The notes under the pieces were generated by a model that ran no database searches, was not told where the DNA came from, and worked only from the letters and a program-made list of their open reading frames with translations. The translations under genes were made by a program, and so were the position numbers. 64,000 nt of DNA from Halarchaeum nitratireducens (GTDB lineage: Archaea; Halobacteriota; Halobacteria; Halobacteriales; Halobacteriaceae): positions 62,001 through 126,000 of the forward strand of contig NZ_BMOQ01000006.1 in assembly GCF_014647155.1 (NCBI RefSeq). The letters are read 5' to 3'. This document shows positions 52,118 through 60,946 of this stretch, piece after piece. Every line of letters begins with the position of its first letter. Positions within the stretch are counted from its first letter, which is position 1.

Positions 52118-53803
52118 ATGAGCGGCGGTAGAGACGGCGGCCGGATCGATCCGCGCGACCTGACGTCGCGGGGCTCGCGGCGTGACTTCCTCGCCGGGCT
52201 CGGTGCGGTCGGTGCCGCCGGCCTCGCGGGCTGTTCGAGCGACGCCGAGGACACGTCGTCCGACACCGCGACTGGCGACGGAACGACGACGTCGCAGAGC
52301 GGCTCGACGCTCACGGCGAACATCTCCCAGCGCCTCGGCACCATCGACCCCGCGAAGGGCACGGACTACGTGCAGGCGATGGCGCTCGTCAACCTCTACG
52401 ACCCGCTCGTGTTCCCGGACAGCGAAGGGGAGATCCAGCCGCACCTCGCGAGCGACTGGTCGGTCTCAGAGGACGGCACGACGTACACGTTCACGCTCCG
52501 CGACGACGCCACCTTCCACAGCGGGAACCCGGTCAGCGCCGAGGACGTGAAGTTCACCGTCGAGCGCTTCATGGACCTCGGCCAGGGCTACTCCTCGCTC
52601 CTGACCGGCGTGCTCGCGCCGGAGAACATCACCGTCGAGGACGAGCGAACCATCACGTTCGAGCTCGACCGGCCGTACACGCCGTTCCTCTCCATCCTCG
52701 TCCTCGTCTTCGTTGTCGACGAGGAGCTCGTGATGAACAACCTCGAAGACGGTGACTACGGCGAGCGCGGCGACTACGGACAGGCGTTCATCAACGACAA
52801 CGACGCCGGGTCCGGCGCGTACGCGCTCAAGGACTTCACGCGCGGCACTGGCATCACCTTCTCCAGGTACGACGACCACTTCGAGAGCTTCCCCGACGGG
52901 GCGTTCGAGACGGTGGACGTCGAGATCATCACCGAGAACTCGACCGTCCTCACCCGGATGAAGAACGGGACGCTGGACATGACCGGCCAGTATCAGAGCT
53001 CCCAGACGTACGGCGCCATCGAGGAGATGGACCACGCCCGCGTCGAGAAGATTCCGACGTTCGGCCTGCTCTACAACAAGATCAACACGCAGAAGCCGCC
53101 GACGGACGACCCGGCCGTCCGCGAGGCCATCGCGTGGGGCTTCGACTACGAGCAGGTCGTCAAGGATATCCGCCCCGACATGCAGAAAGCGCAGGGGCCG
53201 CTCCCACCGACGTGGGGCGCGCACAAGGAGGACGTCCTCCAGCCGTCCTACGACCCCGAGCGCGCGAAGCGGGTGCTCGAGGACGCCGGCTACACCGAGG
53301 GCGACATCACGATCACGAACACGTTCACGTCCTCCTACGCCTTCCAGGAGCGCATCGCGCTCCTCTTCAAGGACAACATGGCGGACATCGGCATCGACGT
53401 CGAGTTGAACCCGCAGACGTGGGGGACGATCACCGAGCTCGCGACGACGCCGGAGAAGACGCCCCACACCAGTCAGGTGTTCTACGTCCCGACGTACCCC
53501 TCGGCGGACTCGATGTTTTACAACCAGTTCCACTCGGAGGCCGCGAACACGTGGATGAGCATGGAGCACCTCGACAACGAGCAGGTGAATTCGCTCATCG
53601 AGGAGGCGCGCCGGACGCCGAACCGCGAGGAGCGCGTCGAGATCTACGGGGAGCTCCAGAGCGTTCTCGCCGAGCTCTACTGTGACATGCACCTCTACCA
53701 CACGGTGAAGACCATCGGTTTCCAGAACGACGTCGAGGGGCTCACGCTCCGCCCGGCACAGGGCTTCGAGTACACCTTCCGTGACCTCCACGCGACCGAA
53801 TGA
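52118..53803 (+). CDS. ABC transporter substrate-binding lipoprotein, oligopeptide family (SBP_bac_5)
   Basis: A 561-residue binding protein of the dipeptide/oligopeptide type. The N-terminus has the Tat motif RRDFLAG (residues 21-27) and lipobox LAGC with Cys39, then an acidic Thr-rich linker. The body shows YDPLVFPDSEGEIQPHLAS, FTLRDDATFHSGNPVSAEDV and the conserved DPAVREAIAWGFDYEQVV blocks of family 5. It is the first of nine closely spaced genes. Family 5 proteins bind peptides but also many other amides; context favours a cyclic amide or carbamoyl compound. Confidence 0.88.
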   Translation: MSGGRDGGRIDPRDLTSRGSRRDFLAGLGAVGAAGLAGCSSDAEDTSSDTATGDGTTTSQSGSTLTANISQRLGTIDPAKGTDYVQAMALVNLYDPLVFPDSEGEIQPHLASDWSVSEDGTTYTFTLRDDATFHSGNPVSAEDVKFTVERFMDLGQGYSSLLTGVLAPENITVEDERTITFELDRPYTPFLSILVLVFVVDEELVMNNLEDGDYGERGDYGQAFINDNDAGSGAYALKDFTRGTGITFSRYDDHFESFPDGAFETVDVEIITENSTVLTRMKNGTLDMTGQYQSSQTYGAIEEMDHARVEKIPTFGLLYNKINTQKPPTDDPAVREAIAWGFDYEQVVKDIRPDMQKAQGPLPPTWGAHKEDVLQPSYDPERAKRVLEDAGYTEGDITITNTFTSSYAFQERIALLFKDNMADIGIDVELNPQTWGTITELATTPEKTPHTSQVFYVPTYPSADSMFYNQFHSEAANTWMSMEHLDNEQVNSLIEEARRTPNREERVEIYGELQSVLAELYCDMHLYHTVKTIGFQNDVEGLTLRPAQGFEYTFRDLHATE

Positions 53804-54828
53804 TCGACCCGAAGCAGGTCGCACAACGCCTCTCGGGGATGGTCGTCAGCCTGCTCGGGCTGTCCGTCCTCATCTTCGTCATCTCGCGCGTCTTACCGGG
53901 GAACCCCGCGCGGATGGCGCTCGGCGCGATGGCGAGCGAGGAGCAGGTCCAGCGCCTCGCCGCCGAGATGGGGCTGAACGAGCCCCTGCCCCTCCAGTAC
54001 GCCGACTACATGCGCCGCCTGCTCGTCGGCGACCTCGGGCAGAGCCTCCAGACGAAGAACCCCGTCGTGCAGGACCTCATGTTCAAGCTCCCGGCGACGC
54101 TCGAACTCATCACCGTCGCGTTCGCGCTCATGGTGGGTCTCGGCGTGCCGCTCGGCGTGCTCGCCGCCGTCAACCACGGCGGACGCCTCGACAACCTCAC
54201 GCGCGTGTTCGCGTTCTCGACGGTGAGCGTGCCGAGCTTCTTCATCGGCATCCTCTTCCAGCTCGCCTTCGGCTACTTCCTCCAGTGGTTCCCGATCACG
54301 GGCCGCGTCTCCTCGGCGGCCGCCGCCGAGTTCACGCGCGTCACGGGCTTCTACCTGCTCGACACCCTGCTCGCCGGCGCGTTCGCGGCACACGTCGACG
54401 TCTGGGGTCACCTGCTGCTACCCGCGCTCGCGCTGTCGTTCAGCGGGATGGGGCAGGTCATCCGCATCACGCGCTCGAGCATGATCGACGTCGAGGGCAA
54501 GGACTACATCGTGGCCTCGCGCGGCTTCGGACTGCCGTCGTGGATGGTGACGCACAAGTACACGCTGAAGAACGCGTTCGTGCCGACGCTGACGATCCTC
54601 GGACTCCAGTACGCGTGGCTCCTCAGCGGCGCGTTCATCATCGAAATCGTCTACTCGTGGCCGGGCGTCGCGAAGTACGGCGTCCAGTCCGTCCTCACCT
54701 CGGACGTGAACGCCGTCGTCGGCGTGACGATGCTCATCGGCGTCGCGTTCGTCACCGTGAACTTCCTCGTCGACGTCGTCATGGCTGTCCTCGACCCCCG
54801 CATCGACCTCACGGGTGATACGACATGA
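53800..54828 (+). CDS. ABC transporter permease (DppB-like)
   Basis: A 342-residue permease with six membrane segments. It opens with the typical short helix (SLLGLSVLIFVISRVLPGNP) and carries an extracytoplasmic region, then the coupling region RITRSSMIDVEGKDYIVASR followed by ARG-like FGLPSWMVTHKYTLKNAFVP (about 225-260). The ATG overlaps the binding-protein stop (ATGA). Confidence 0.92.
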   Translation: MIDPKQVAQRLSGMVVSLLGLSVLIFVISRVLPGNPARMALGAMASEEQVQRLAAEMGLNEPLPLQYADYMRRLLVGDLGQSLQTKNPVVQDLMFKLPATLELITVAFALMVGLGVPLGVLAAVNHGGRLDNLTRVFAFSTVSVPSFFIGILFQLAFGYFLQWFPITGRVSSAAAAEFTRVTGFYLLDTLLAGAFAAHVDVWGHLLLPALALSFSGMGQVIRITRSSMIDVEGKDYIVASRGFGLPSWMVTHKYTLKNAFVPTLTILGLQYAWLLSGAFIIEIVYSWPGVAKYGVQSVLTSDVNAVVGVTMLIGVAFVTVNFLVDVVMAVLDPRIDLTGDTT

Positions 54829-55730
54829 GCACTGACACCGACCACTCACACGCCCTCGACCGGCTTGTTTCCCCGGCGAGACGCGAACTCTGGTACCGGT
54901 CGTATCGCCGCTTCGCGAACCAGCCGATGAGCATGGTCGGGCTCGGCATCGTCACCGTCGTCGTGCTCGCCGCTGTCTTCGCGCCGTACGTCGCGCCCTA
55001 CCCGGCACAGGTCGGCTCCTTCACCGACTTCGCGAACGCCTACCAGCCCCCGACGGTCGCTCACCCGTTCGGGACGGACAGCGCCGGCCGCGACATCCTC
55101 ACGCGCGTCATCTACGGCTACCGCATCTCGCTGCTACTCGTCGCGGTCGTGCTCGGAATCGGCGTCCCCGTCGGCGTGCTGCTCGGCCTCGTCGCCGGCT
55201 ACACCGGCGGCTGGGTCGACACGGTGATCATGCGCGTGACGGACACCTTCCTCGCGCTCCCGCCGCTCGTGCTCGCGCTCGCCATCGCGTCGGCGTTCGA
55301 GCCGACGCTCGAAGTCGCGATGTTCGCGGTCGCGTCGCTCTGGTGGACGTGGTACGCCCGCCTCGCGCGCGGACTCGCGGCTGGCCAACGCGACGAGGAG
55401 TACGTGCAGGCCGCGGAGCTCGCGGGCGCGGGCACGCCCCACGTGCTCTTTCGCGAGATACTCCCGAACTGCCTCTCGCCGATCCTCGTGAAGGTGACGC
55501 TGGACGCCGGCATCGTCATCCTCACGGGCGCGTCGCTCTCGTTCATCGGGCTCGGCGTCCAGCCGCCACAGCCCGGTCTCGGGACGATGGTCGCGAACGG
55601 GACGCAGTACCTGCCGGGCAAATGGTGGATCAGCGTCTTCCCCGGGTTCGCCATCTTCGTCCTCGTGATCGGGTTCAACATGCTCGGGGACGGCTTGCGT
55701 GACCTCTTCGACGTGGAGGTGGAACAGTGA
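54825..55730 (+). CDS. ABC transporter permease (DppC-like)
   Basis: A 301-residue permease with the N-terminal OppC-type segment (RFANQPMSMVGLGIVTVVVL) and HPFGTDSAGRDILTRVIYG (about 82-100), the signature of DppC/OppC proteins. The coupling loop is DEEYVQAAELAGAGTPHVLF (about 189-208). Four-base overlaps link it to both neighbours. Confidence 0.92.
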   Translation: MSTDTDHSHALDRLVSPARRELWYRSYRRFANQPMSMVGLGIVTVVVLAAVFAPYVAPYPAQVGSFTDFANAYQPPTVAHPFGTDSAGRDILTRVIYGYRISLLLVAVVLGIGVPVGVLLGLVAGYTGGWVDTVIMRVTDTFLALPPLVLALAIASAFEPTLEVAMFAVASLWWTWYARLARGLAAGQRDEEYVQAAELAGAGTPHVLFREILPNCLSPILVKVTLDAGIVILTGASLSFIGLGVQPPQPGLGTMVANGTQYLPGKWWISVFPGFAIFVLVIGFNMLGDGLRDLFDVEVEQ

Positions 55731-56821
55731 GCGACGACGCCCTCCTCGACGTCAGCGGCCTCTCCGTGGGCTTCGAGGGGTTCGACGGCTACGCGGACGT
55801 CGTCGGCGACGTCGACCTCCACGTCGAGCGCGGCGAGGTCGTGACGATAGTCGGTGAGACCGGCTGCGGGAAGTCGGTGACGACGAAGGCCATCACCGGC
55901 CTGCTCGACGAGCCGCCCGCGCACGTCGAGGGCGACGTCGAGTTCGACGGAATGGACTTGCGCGAGCTCTCCGAGGCGGAGCGCGAGGACCTGAACGGCG
56001 ACCGCCTCGGGATGGTCTCGCAGAACCCGCTCTCGAGTCTGAACCCCGTCTTCACCGTCGGTGAGCAGCTCACGGACACCGCGCAGTTCGGTGGGAGCGA
56101 CGACGCGGGGCTGCTCTCCTACCTCCGCCGGCGGCACTCGGGCTCGGAGCGGGCGGCGGCGCGTGAGCGCGTTCTCGAGATGCTCCGCGAGGTGCAGATG
56201 CCCGACCCGGAGGCCGTCATCGACAGCTATCCGTCGGAGCTCTCCGGCGGGATGCGCCAGCGTGCGCTCATCGCGCAGGCGCTCCTCAACGAGCCGGACC
56301 TCCTCATCGCCGACGAGCCCGGTTCCGCGCTCGACGTCACCGTCCACGACAGAATCCTCTCGCTCCTCACGGACGTCATCGCCGAGCGCGACATGAGCGT
56401 CCTGATGATCACGCACAACCTCGGCGTCGCGCGCCAGATCAGCGACCGGATATACATCATGTACGGCGGCCGCATCGTCGAGTCGGCGCCGACAGAGGAG
56501 ATATTCACCGAGGCCCGCCATCCGTACACGCAGGGCCTCATCGCGTCCATCCCCCGGCTCTCCGGCGAGCCGATGGCGGGCGGAATCGACGGCTCGGTGC
56601 CCGAGTACACCGACCCGCCCTCGGGGTGTCGCTTCCACCCGCGCTGTCCGTACGCGGACGACGACTGCCGGAGCGCGGCGCCGCCGCGTACCGACTTCGG
56701 TGAGGAAGCGCACGCGGTCTGCGTGCGCCACGTCGACGGCGGCCCGACGCCGACGATCGCGGAGACGAAGCGCCGACTGATGGCGGACGACGAGCGCGCG
56801 GAGTCGGAGGTGGAGCGATGA
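55727..56821 (+). CDS. ABC transporter ATPase (DppD-like)
   Basis: A 364-residue ATPase with Walker A GETGCGKS (about 43-50), signature LSGGMRQR (about 175), Walker B LLIADEPGSALD and the C-terminal oligopeptide-ABC motif GCRFHPRCPYADDDC (about 302), which in relatives holds a metal or cluster site. It starts with GTG in a four-base overlap. Confidence 0.93.
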   Translation: MSDDALLDVSGLSVGFEGFDGYADVVGDVDLHVERGEVVTIVGETGCGKSVTTKAITGLLDEPPAHVEGDVEFDGMDLRELSEAEREDLNGDRLGMVSQNPLSSLNPVFTVGEQLTDTAQFGGSDDAGLLSYLRRRHSGSERAAARERVLEMLREVQMPDPEAVIDSYPSELSGGMRQRALIAQALLNEPDLLIADEPGSALDVTVHDRILSLLTDVIAERDMSVLMITHNLGVARQISDRIYIMYGGRIVESAPTEEIFTEARHPYTQGLIASIPRLSGEPMAGGIDGSVPEYTDPPSGCRFHPRCPYADDDCRSAAPPRTDFGEEAHAVCVRHVDGGPTPTIAETKRRLMADDERAESEVER

Positions 56822-57846
56822 GCGCGCCCGTCCTCGAAGTGAAGAACCTGAAGAAGCACTTCGCGTCGGACGGCTGGCTCACGGACGAGCCGCCGGCGAA
56901 GGCGGTCGACGGCGTCTCGTTCAGCATCGACGAGGGCGAGACGCTCGCGCTCATCGGCGAGTCCGGGAGCGGGAAGTCGACGGTCGCGAAGACCATCATC
57001 GACATCCACGAGACCACGGACGGCCTCATCCGCTATCAGGGCGAGGACATCACGAACCCGATCCGCCGGCAGGTGGAGACGATTCGCTCGGAGATCCAGC
57101 TCGTCTTCCAGGACCCGACGTCGTGTCTGAACCCGCGGCGGACGATTCGGAAGACGCTGCTCGTCCCGCTGAAGGCGACGGGCGTCCCGCGCGAGGAGCG
57201 CGAGGCGCGCGTGAGCGAGATGCTCGAACGCGTCGGCCTCACGGACGAGTACCTCCGCAAGTACCCCCACGAGCTGAGCGGCGGCCAGAAGCAGCGCGTG
57301 AACATCGCGCGAGCGCTCGCCGTCGAGCCACAGCTCCTGTTGCTCGACGAGCCGACGAGCGCGCTCGACGTCTCGGTGCAGGCGAAGATCGTCGACCTGC
57401 TCGCGGACCTGCAAGAGGAACTCGGCCTCACCTACCTCTTCATCACGCACGACCTCTCGCTCGTCCGGAACTTCGCGGACGAGACGGCCGTGATGTACCT
57501 CGGGGAGATCCAAGAGCAAGGGCCGACCGAAGAACTCTTCGAGTCCCCCCGCCATCCCTATACGCGTGCGCTCCTCTCCTCGATTCCCGTGACGTCGGCG
57601 GCCGACGAAGCGTACAGACCGGAGAGCGAACCGCTGCGCGGCGAGGTGCCGAGCCCACGGGACGTCCCGTCGGGCTGTCGCCTCCACCCGCGCTGTCCAC
57701 ACGCCACCGAGGACTGCTCGATGCGCCAGCCAGACACACGACACGTGAACGACGTAGCGGTCAACTGCATCGCGTACGACGACGACACCGACGGCTTCGA
57801 CGCGTTGCTCGACGCCGCGAACACCACGCCGGGGGACGCGTCGTGA
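56818..57846 (+). CDS. ABC transporter ATPase (DppF-like)
   Basis: A 342-residue ATPase partner of the preceding one. Walker A GESGSGKST is at about 46-54, signature ELSGGQKQRVNIARAL near 156, Walker B LLLLDEPTSALD, and the C-terminal GCRLHPRCPHATEDC motif near 283. DppD and DppF form the heterodimer that drives the two permeases. Its stop overlaps the GTG of the hydantoinase gene, tying transport to catabolism. Confidence 0.93.
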   Translation: MSAPVLEVKNLKKHFASDGWLTDEPPAKAVDGVSFSIDEGETLALIGESGSGKSTVAKTIIDIHETTDGLIRYQGEDITNPIRRQVETIRSEIQLVFQDPTSCLNPRRTIRKTLLVPLKATGVPREEREARVSEMLERVGLTDEYLRKYPHELSGGQKQRVNIARALAVEPQLLLLDEPTSALDVSVQAKIVDLLADLQEELGLTYLFITHDLSLVRNFADETAVMYLGEIQEQGPTEELFESPRHPYTRALLSSIPVTSAADEAYRPESEPLRGEVPSPRDVPSGCRLHPRCPHATEDCSMRQPDTRHVNDVAVNCIAYDDDTDGFDALLDAANTTPGDAS

Positions 57847-59255
57847 GCGTCGACCTGACCGTCGTCGGCGGGACGCTCGCGACGGTGGATGGCCTCCGCG
57901 AGGCGGGGTTCGCGGTCGACGACGGAACCATCGTCGCGGTCGGTGACCCGGACCGACTCCCGGCGGCCGAGCGGACGCTCGACGTCGACGGCCGCCTCGT
58001 CATGCCGGGCGTCGTCGACCCGCACGTCCACGTCGACGGCTTCAACTCCATCGACAGCTACGAGACGGGGACGGCCGCCGCGGCGCGCGGTGGCGTCACC
58101 ACCGTCATCAACTTCGCGTGGCAGACGTGGACGGGCGAGCGCGAGTACGGCGCGGACGGCTCCGTCTGGGCGGACGAGGGGTCGCTACTCGACGCCATCG
58201 AGCGCCAGAAGCGCAAGGCCGGCGGCGCGTACGTCGATTACGGCCTCCACGCGACCGTGACGGCCGAGGACGAGTCCGTGTTCGAGGAGTTCGATGCCCT
58301 CATCGAGGCCGGCGTCCCGACGGTCAAGTTCTTCACCGCCTACGACATCGGCGTCTCGAACGGCTTCCTCCGGCTCGCGTTCGAGGAGCTCGCCGACCGC
58401 GACGCGGTCGCCGTCCTCCACACCGAGGACGCCGCCGTCTGCGAGGCCCTCAGGGAAGAGCGGCGCCGCGAGGGGCGGGGCGACCCGGTGGACTACCCGG
58501 GCGCGCGCCCCGACTACGCGGAGGCGATGGCGCTCGCGGACGCGGTCACGCTCGCCGACGCGACCGGCTGCAAGTACTACGGCATCCACACGTCCTCGCG
58601 CGCGGCCGCGGCGGAGCTCGCGGCCGTCCGAGAGGACGGCAGTCAGTTCCGTGGGGAGACCTGCACGCACTACGCGACGCTCACCGAGGACGCGTACGCC
58701 GAGCGGGGGACGCTCGCGCTCCAGTCGCCGCCGCTTCGACGCGCCGACGACGTCGACGCGATGTTCGAGTACCTCCGCGAGGGGACGCTCGACGTCGTCT
58801 CGACGGACCACGTCGCCTCGACGCGCGAGGAGAAGACCGTCGATGACTGGTGGGAGTGCTCGTTCGGCGTGAACGGCCTCCAAGCGAGTCTCCCGGTCTT
58901 CCACGACGAGGCCGTCAACGAGCGCGGGCACTCCTACGGGTTTCTCGTGCGCGCGATGTGCGCGAAGCCGGCGGCGACGTTCGGCCTCCCGAAGAAGGGT
59001 CGGCTCGCCGTCGGCGCGGACGCGGACTTCGTCGTCTTCGACCCCGACGAGTCGTACACCATCACGGCCGAGGAGAACGCCTCGAAGGCAGATTACTCGA
59101 TCTACGAGGGCCGCGAGGTCACCGGGCGCGTGACGGCGACGTACGTTCGGGGCGAACGCGTCGCCGACGAGTCCGGCGTCACGGTCGACCCCGGCTACGG
59201 CGAGTTCCGCGCACGGGACGTCCCGGAGTGGGGCGCGCGGGGAGGGAACACGTGA
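57843..59255 (+). CDS. Dihydropyrimidinase/hydantoinase-type cyclic amidohydrolase
   Basis: A 470-residue TIM-barrel amidohydrolase that opens cyclic amide rings. The metal ligands fit the dihydropyrimidinase/D-hydantoinase/allantoinase group: DPHVHV (His61, His63), the carbamylated lysine in TVKFFTAY (about 160), HTED (about 196), GIHTSSRA (about 246) and STDHVAS (about 320). The end is the small beta-sandwich typical of the group. Linked by GTGA overlap to the importer genes and by a four-base overlap to the carbamoyl hydrolase. Hydantoin, dihydropyrimidine and allantoin cannot be told apart from sequence. Confidence 0.87.
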   Translation: MSVDLTVVGGTLATVDGLREAGFAVDDGTIVAVGDPDRLPAAERTLDVDGRLVMPGVVDPHVHVDGFNSIDSYETGTAAAARGGVTTVINFAWQTWTGEREYGADGSVWADEGSLLDAIERQKRKAGGAYVDYGLHATVTAEDESVFEEFDALIEAGVPTVKFFTAYDIGVSNGFLRLAFEELADRDAVAVLHTEDAAVCEALREERRREGRGDPVDYPGARPDYAEAMALADAVTLADATGCKYYGIHTSSRAAAAELAAVREDGSQFRGETCTHYATLTEDAYAERGTLALQSPPLRRADDVDAMFEYLREGTLDVVSTDHVASTREEKTVDDWWECSFGVNGLQASLPVFHDEAVNERGHSYGFLVRAMCAKPAATFGLPKKGRLAVGADADFVVFDPDESYTITAEENASKADYSIYEGREVTGRVTATYVRGERVADESGVTVDPGYGEFRARDVPEWGARGGNT

Positions 59256-60520
59256 ACGTCGAGAGCGCCGTCGACGGCGACGCGCTCCGGCGCGACGTGG
59301 AGCGAACCGCCGCGTTCGGTGCGGTCGAGTCCGAGGCGGGACGCGGCCGAACGGCGCTCCCCGCGGACGCGGCGAACGCGCAGGCGCGCGACTACTTCGT
59401 CGAGCGACTGGAGGCCGCCGGCCTCGACGTGCGCGTGGACGCCGTCGGGAACATCGCGGGGCGCTGGACACCGCCGAGCGCGGACCCGGACGCTGCGCCC
59501 GTCGCCGCCGGCAGCCACCTCGACTCGGTGCCGCGCGGCGGCGTCTTCGACGGCGTCCTCGGCGTCTACGCCGCCCTCGAGGCCGTGCGCTCGCTCCAGC
59601 GCCGCGCGGTCGCACCGTCGCGACCACTCGACGTCGTCTGCTTCACGGGCGAGGAGGGAACGCGCTTCGCGGACGGCGTCCTCGGCTCGACGGTCGCGAG
59701 CGGGAAGCGCGGCGTCGAGGAGACGCTCGCGCTCTCGGACGGTGACGTCACGCTCGACGCCGCGCTCTCGGAGGCCGGCTACCGGGGGACCGGCCGACTC
59801 GACGCGGGCGCGTGGGACTCGTGGCTCGAGCTCCACATCGAGCAGACCACGCGCCTCCGCGACGCGGGCGTGCCGCTCGGCGTCGTCACCGACATCACGG
59901 GGACGGCGCGCTGCCACGTCACCATCGAGGGCGAGGCCGACCACTCGGGGACGACGGGGATGGGCGAGCGCCGAGACGCGCTCGCGGCGGCGAGCGAGCT
60001 CGTACTCGCGGTCGAGGAGCGTGCGACGGACGCCGCCGCGGACGGGAGCGGCACCGCCGTCGGCACCGTCGGCCGCCTCGACGTCGAGCCGAACACCGTC
60101 AACGTCGTCCCCGGTGCGGTCTCGCTCCGCCTCGACCTCCGGTCGGTCGAGCGCCCGGAGATACGGACGCAGCTCGACGCCGTGAAGCGCGCACTCGAGG
60201 ACATCGAAGCCGAGCGCGGCGTCGGGACGACGTTCGACTGCGACTACGACGTCCCGCCGACCACGCTCTCCGAACGCTGCCGGCGGACCGTCGCGGACGC
60301 GGCGCGCGCACGCGGCGTCGAGACGGCGGCCGTCCACTCCGGCGCCGGCCACGACACGATGCAGGTCGCCGACGTCACCGACGCGGCGCTCCTGTTCGTC
60401 GCGTCCGAGAACGGCCACTCGCACTCGCCGAAGGAGCGCGCGGACTGGGCGGACTGCACCACCGCGACGGCCGTGCTCGCGGACGCGCTCGCGGACCTCG
60501 CAACGAACACTGACCACTGA
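59252..60520 (+). CDS. N-carbamoyl amino acid / allantoate-type M20 hydrolase
   Basis: A 422-residue Zn/Mn-dependent amidase of the hydantoinase/carbamoylase family (AllC/AmaB/HyuC-like). Metal-site motifs are AGSHLDSVPRGGVFDGVLGV (about 87-106), FTGEEGTRF (about 130), LELHIEQT (about 192) and SGAGHDTMQVA (about 363). It would cleave the carbamoyl (ureido) product made by the preceding enzyme, releasing ammonia, CO2 and an amino acid. GTG start in a four-base overlap. Confidence 0.88.
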   Translation: MNVESAVDGDALRRDVERTAAFGAVESEAGRGRTALPADAANAQARDYFVERLEAAGLDVRVDAVGNIAGRWTPPSADPDAAPVAAGSHLDSVPRGGVFDGVLGVYAALEAVRSLQRRAVAPSRPLDVVCFTGEEGTRFADGVLGSTVASGKRGVEETLALSDGDVTLDAALSEAGYRGTGRLDAGAWDSWLELHIEQTTRLRDAGVPLGVVTDITGTARCHVTIEGEADHSGTTGMGERRDALAAASELVLAVEERATDAAADGSGTAVGTVGRLDVEPNTVNVVPGAVSLRLDLRSVERPEIRTQLDAVKRALEDIEAERGVGTTFDCDYDVPPTTLSERCRRTVADAARARGVETAAVHSGAGHDTMQVADVTDAALLFVASENGHSHSPKERADWADCTTATAVLADALADLATNTDH

Positions 60521-60529
60521 GAGAACACA

Positions 60530-60946
60530 ATGTTAGAGATAGAGATAGACGACACGACGTTGACAGCCGAACTGCACGAAGACCGAGCCCCGGAGTCCGT
60601 CGCCGCGGTCCGGGAGTTCCTCCCGCTGGAGTCGGAGCTGATGCACGTCCGCTGGAGCGGAATTGCGACGTGGATCAACATCGACGAGATCGAGCTGCCA
60701 GAGATTCCACGGGAGAACCACACGGTCTACCCCTCGCGGGGCGACCTCCTGCTCTACCCGGGCTACCGGAACGAACAGGAGATCCTCGTCCCTTGCGGGC
60801 CGACCTGTTTCAAGAGCCCGGCCGGGGAACTCGCCGGCAACCACTTCGCGACCATCGACGCCACCCCCAAGGAGCTGAAGGCCATCGAGGAGCGTACCCT
60901 CCGCGACGGCATGCTCGAGGTCACAATTCGGGAGGTGGAGGGATGA
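60530..60946 (+). CDS. DUF3830-family cyclophilin-like protein
   Basis: A 138-residue, beta-rich protein matching DUF3830, a cyclophilin-like family often found with hydantoin- or amide-degrading genes. Conserved blocks are the N-terminal IEIDDTTLTAELHEDRAPES, RWSGIATWI (about 41), SRGDLLLYPGYRNEQEIL (about 68-85) and PCGPTCFKSPAGELAGNHFA (about 87-106). Its role is not established; a binding or proofreading function for the ring substrate is possible. It starts nine bases after the amidase gene and overlaps the next start. Confidence 0.78.
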   Translation: MLEIEIDDTTLTAELHEDRAPESVAAVREFLPLESELMHVRWSGIATWINIDEIELPEIPRENHTVYPSRGDLLLYPGYRNEQEILVPCGPTCFKSPAGELAGNHFATIDATPKELKAIEERTLRDGMLEVTIREVEG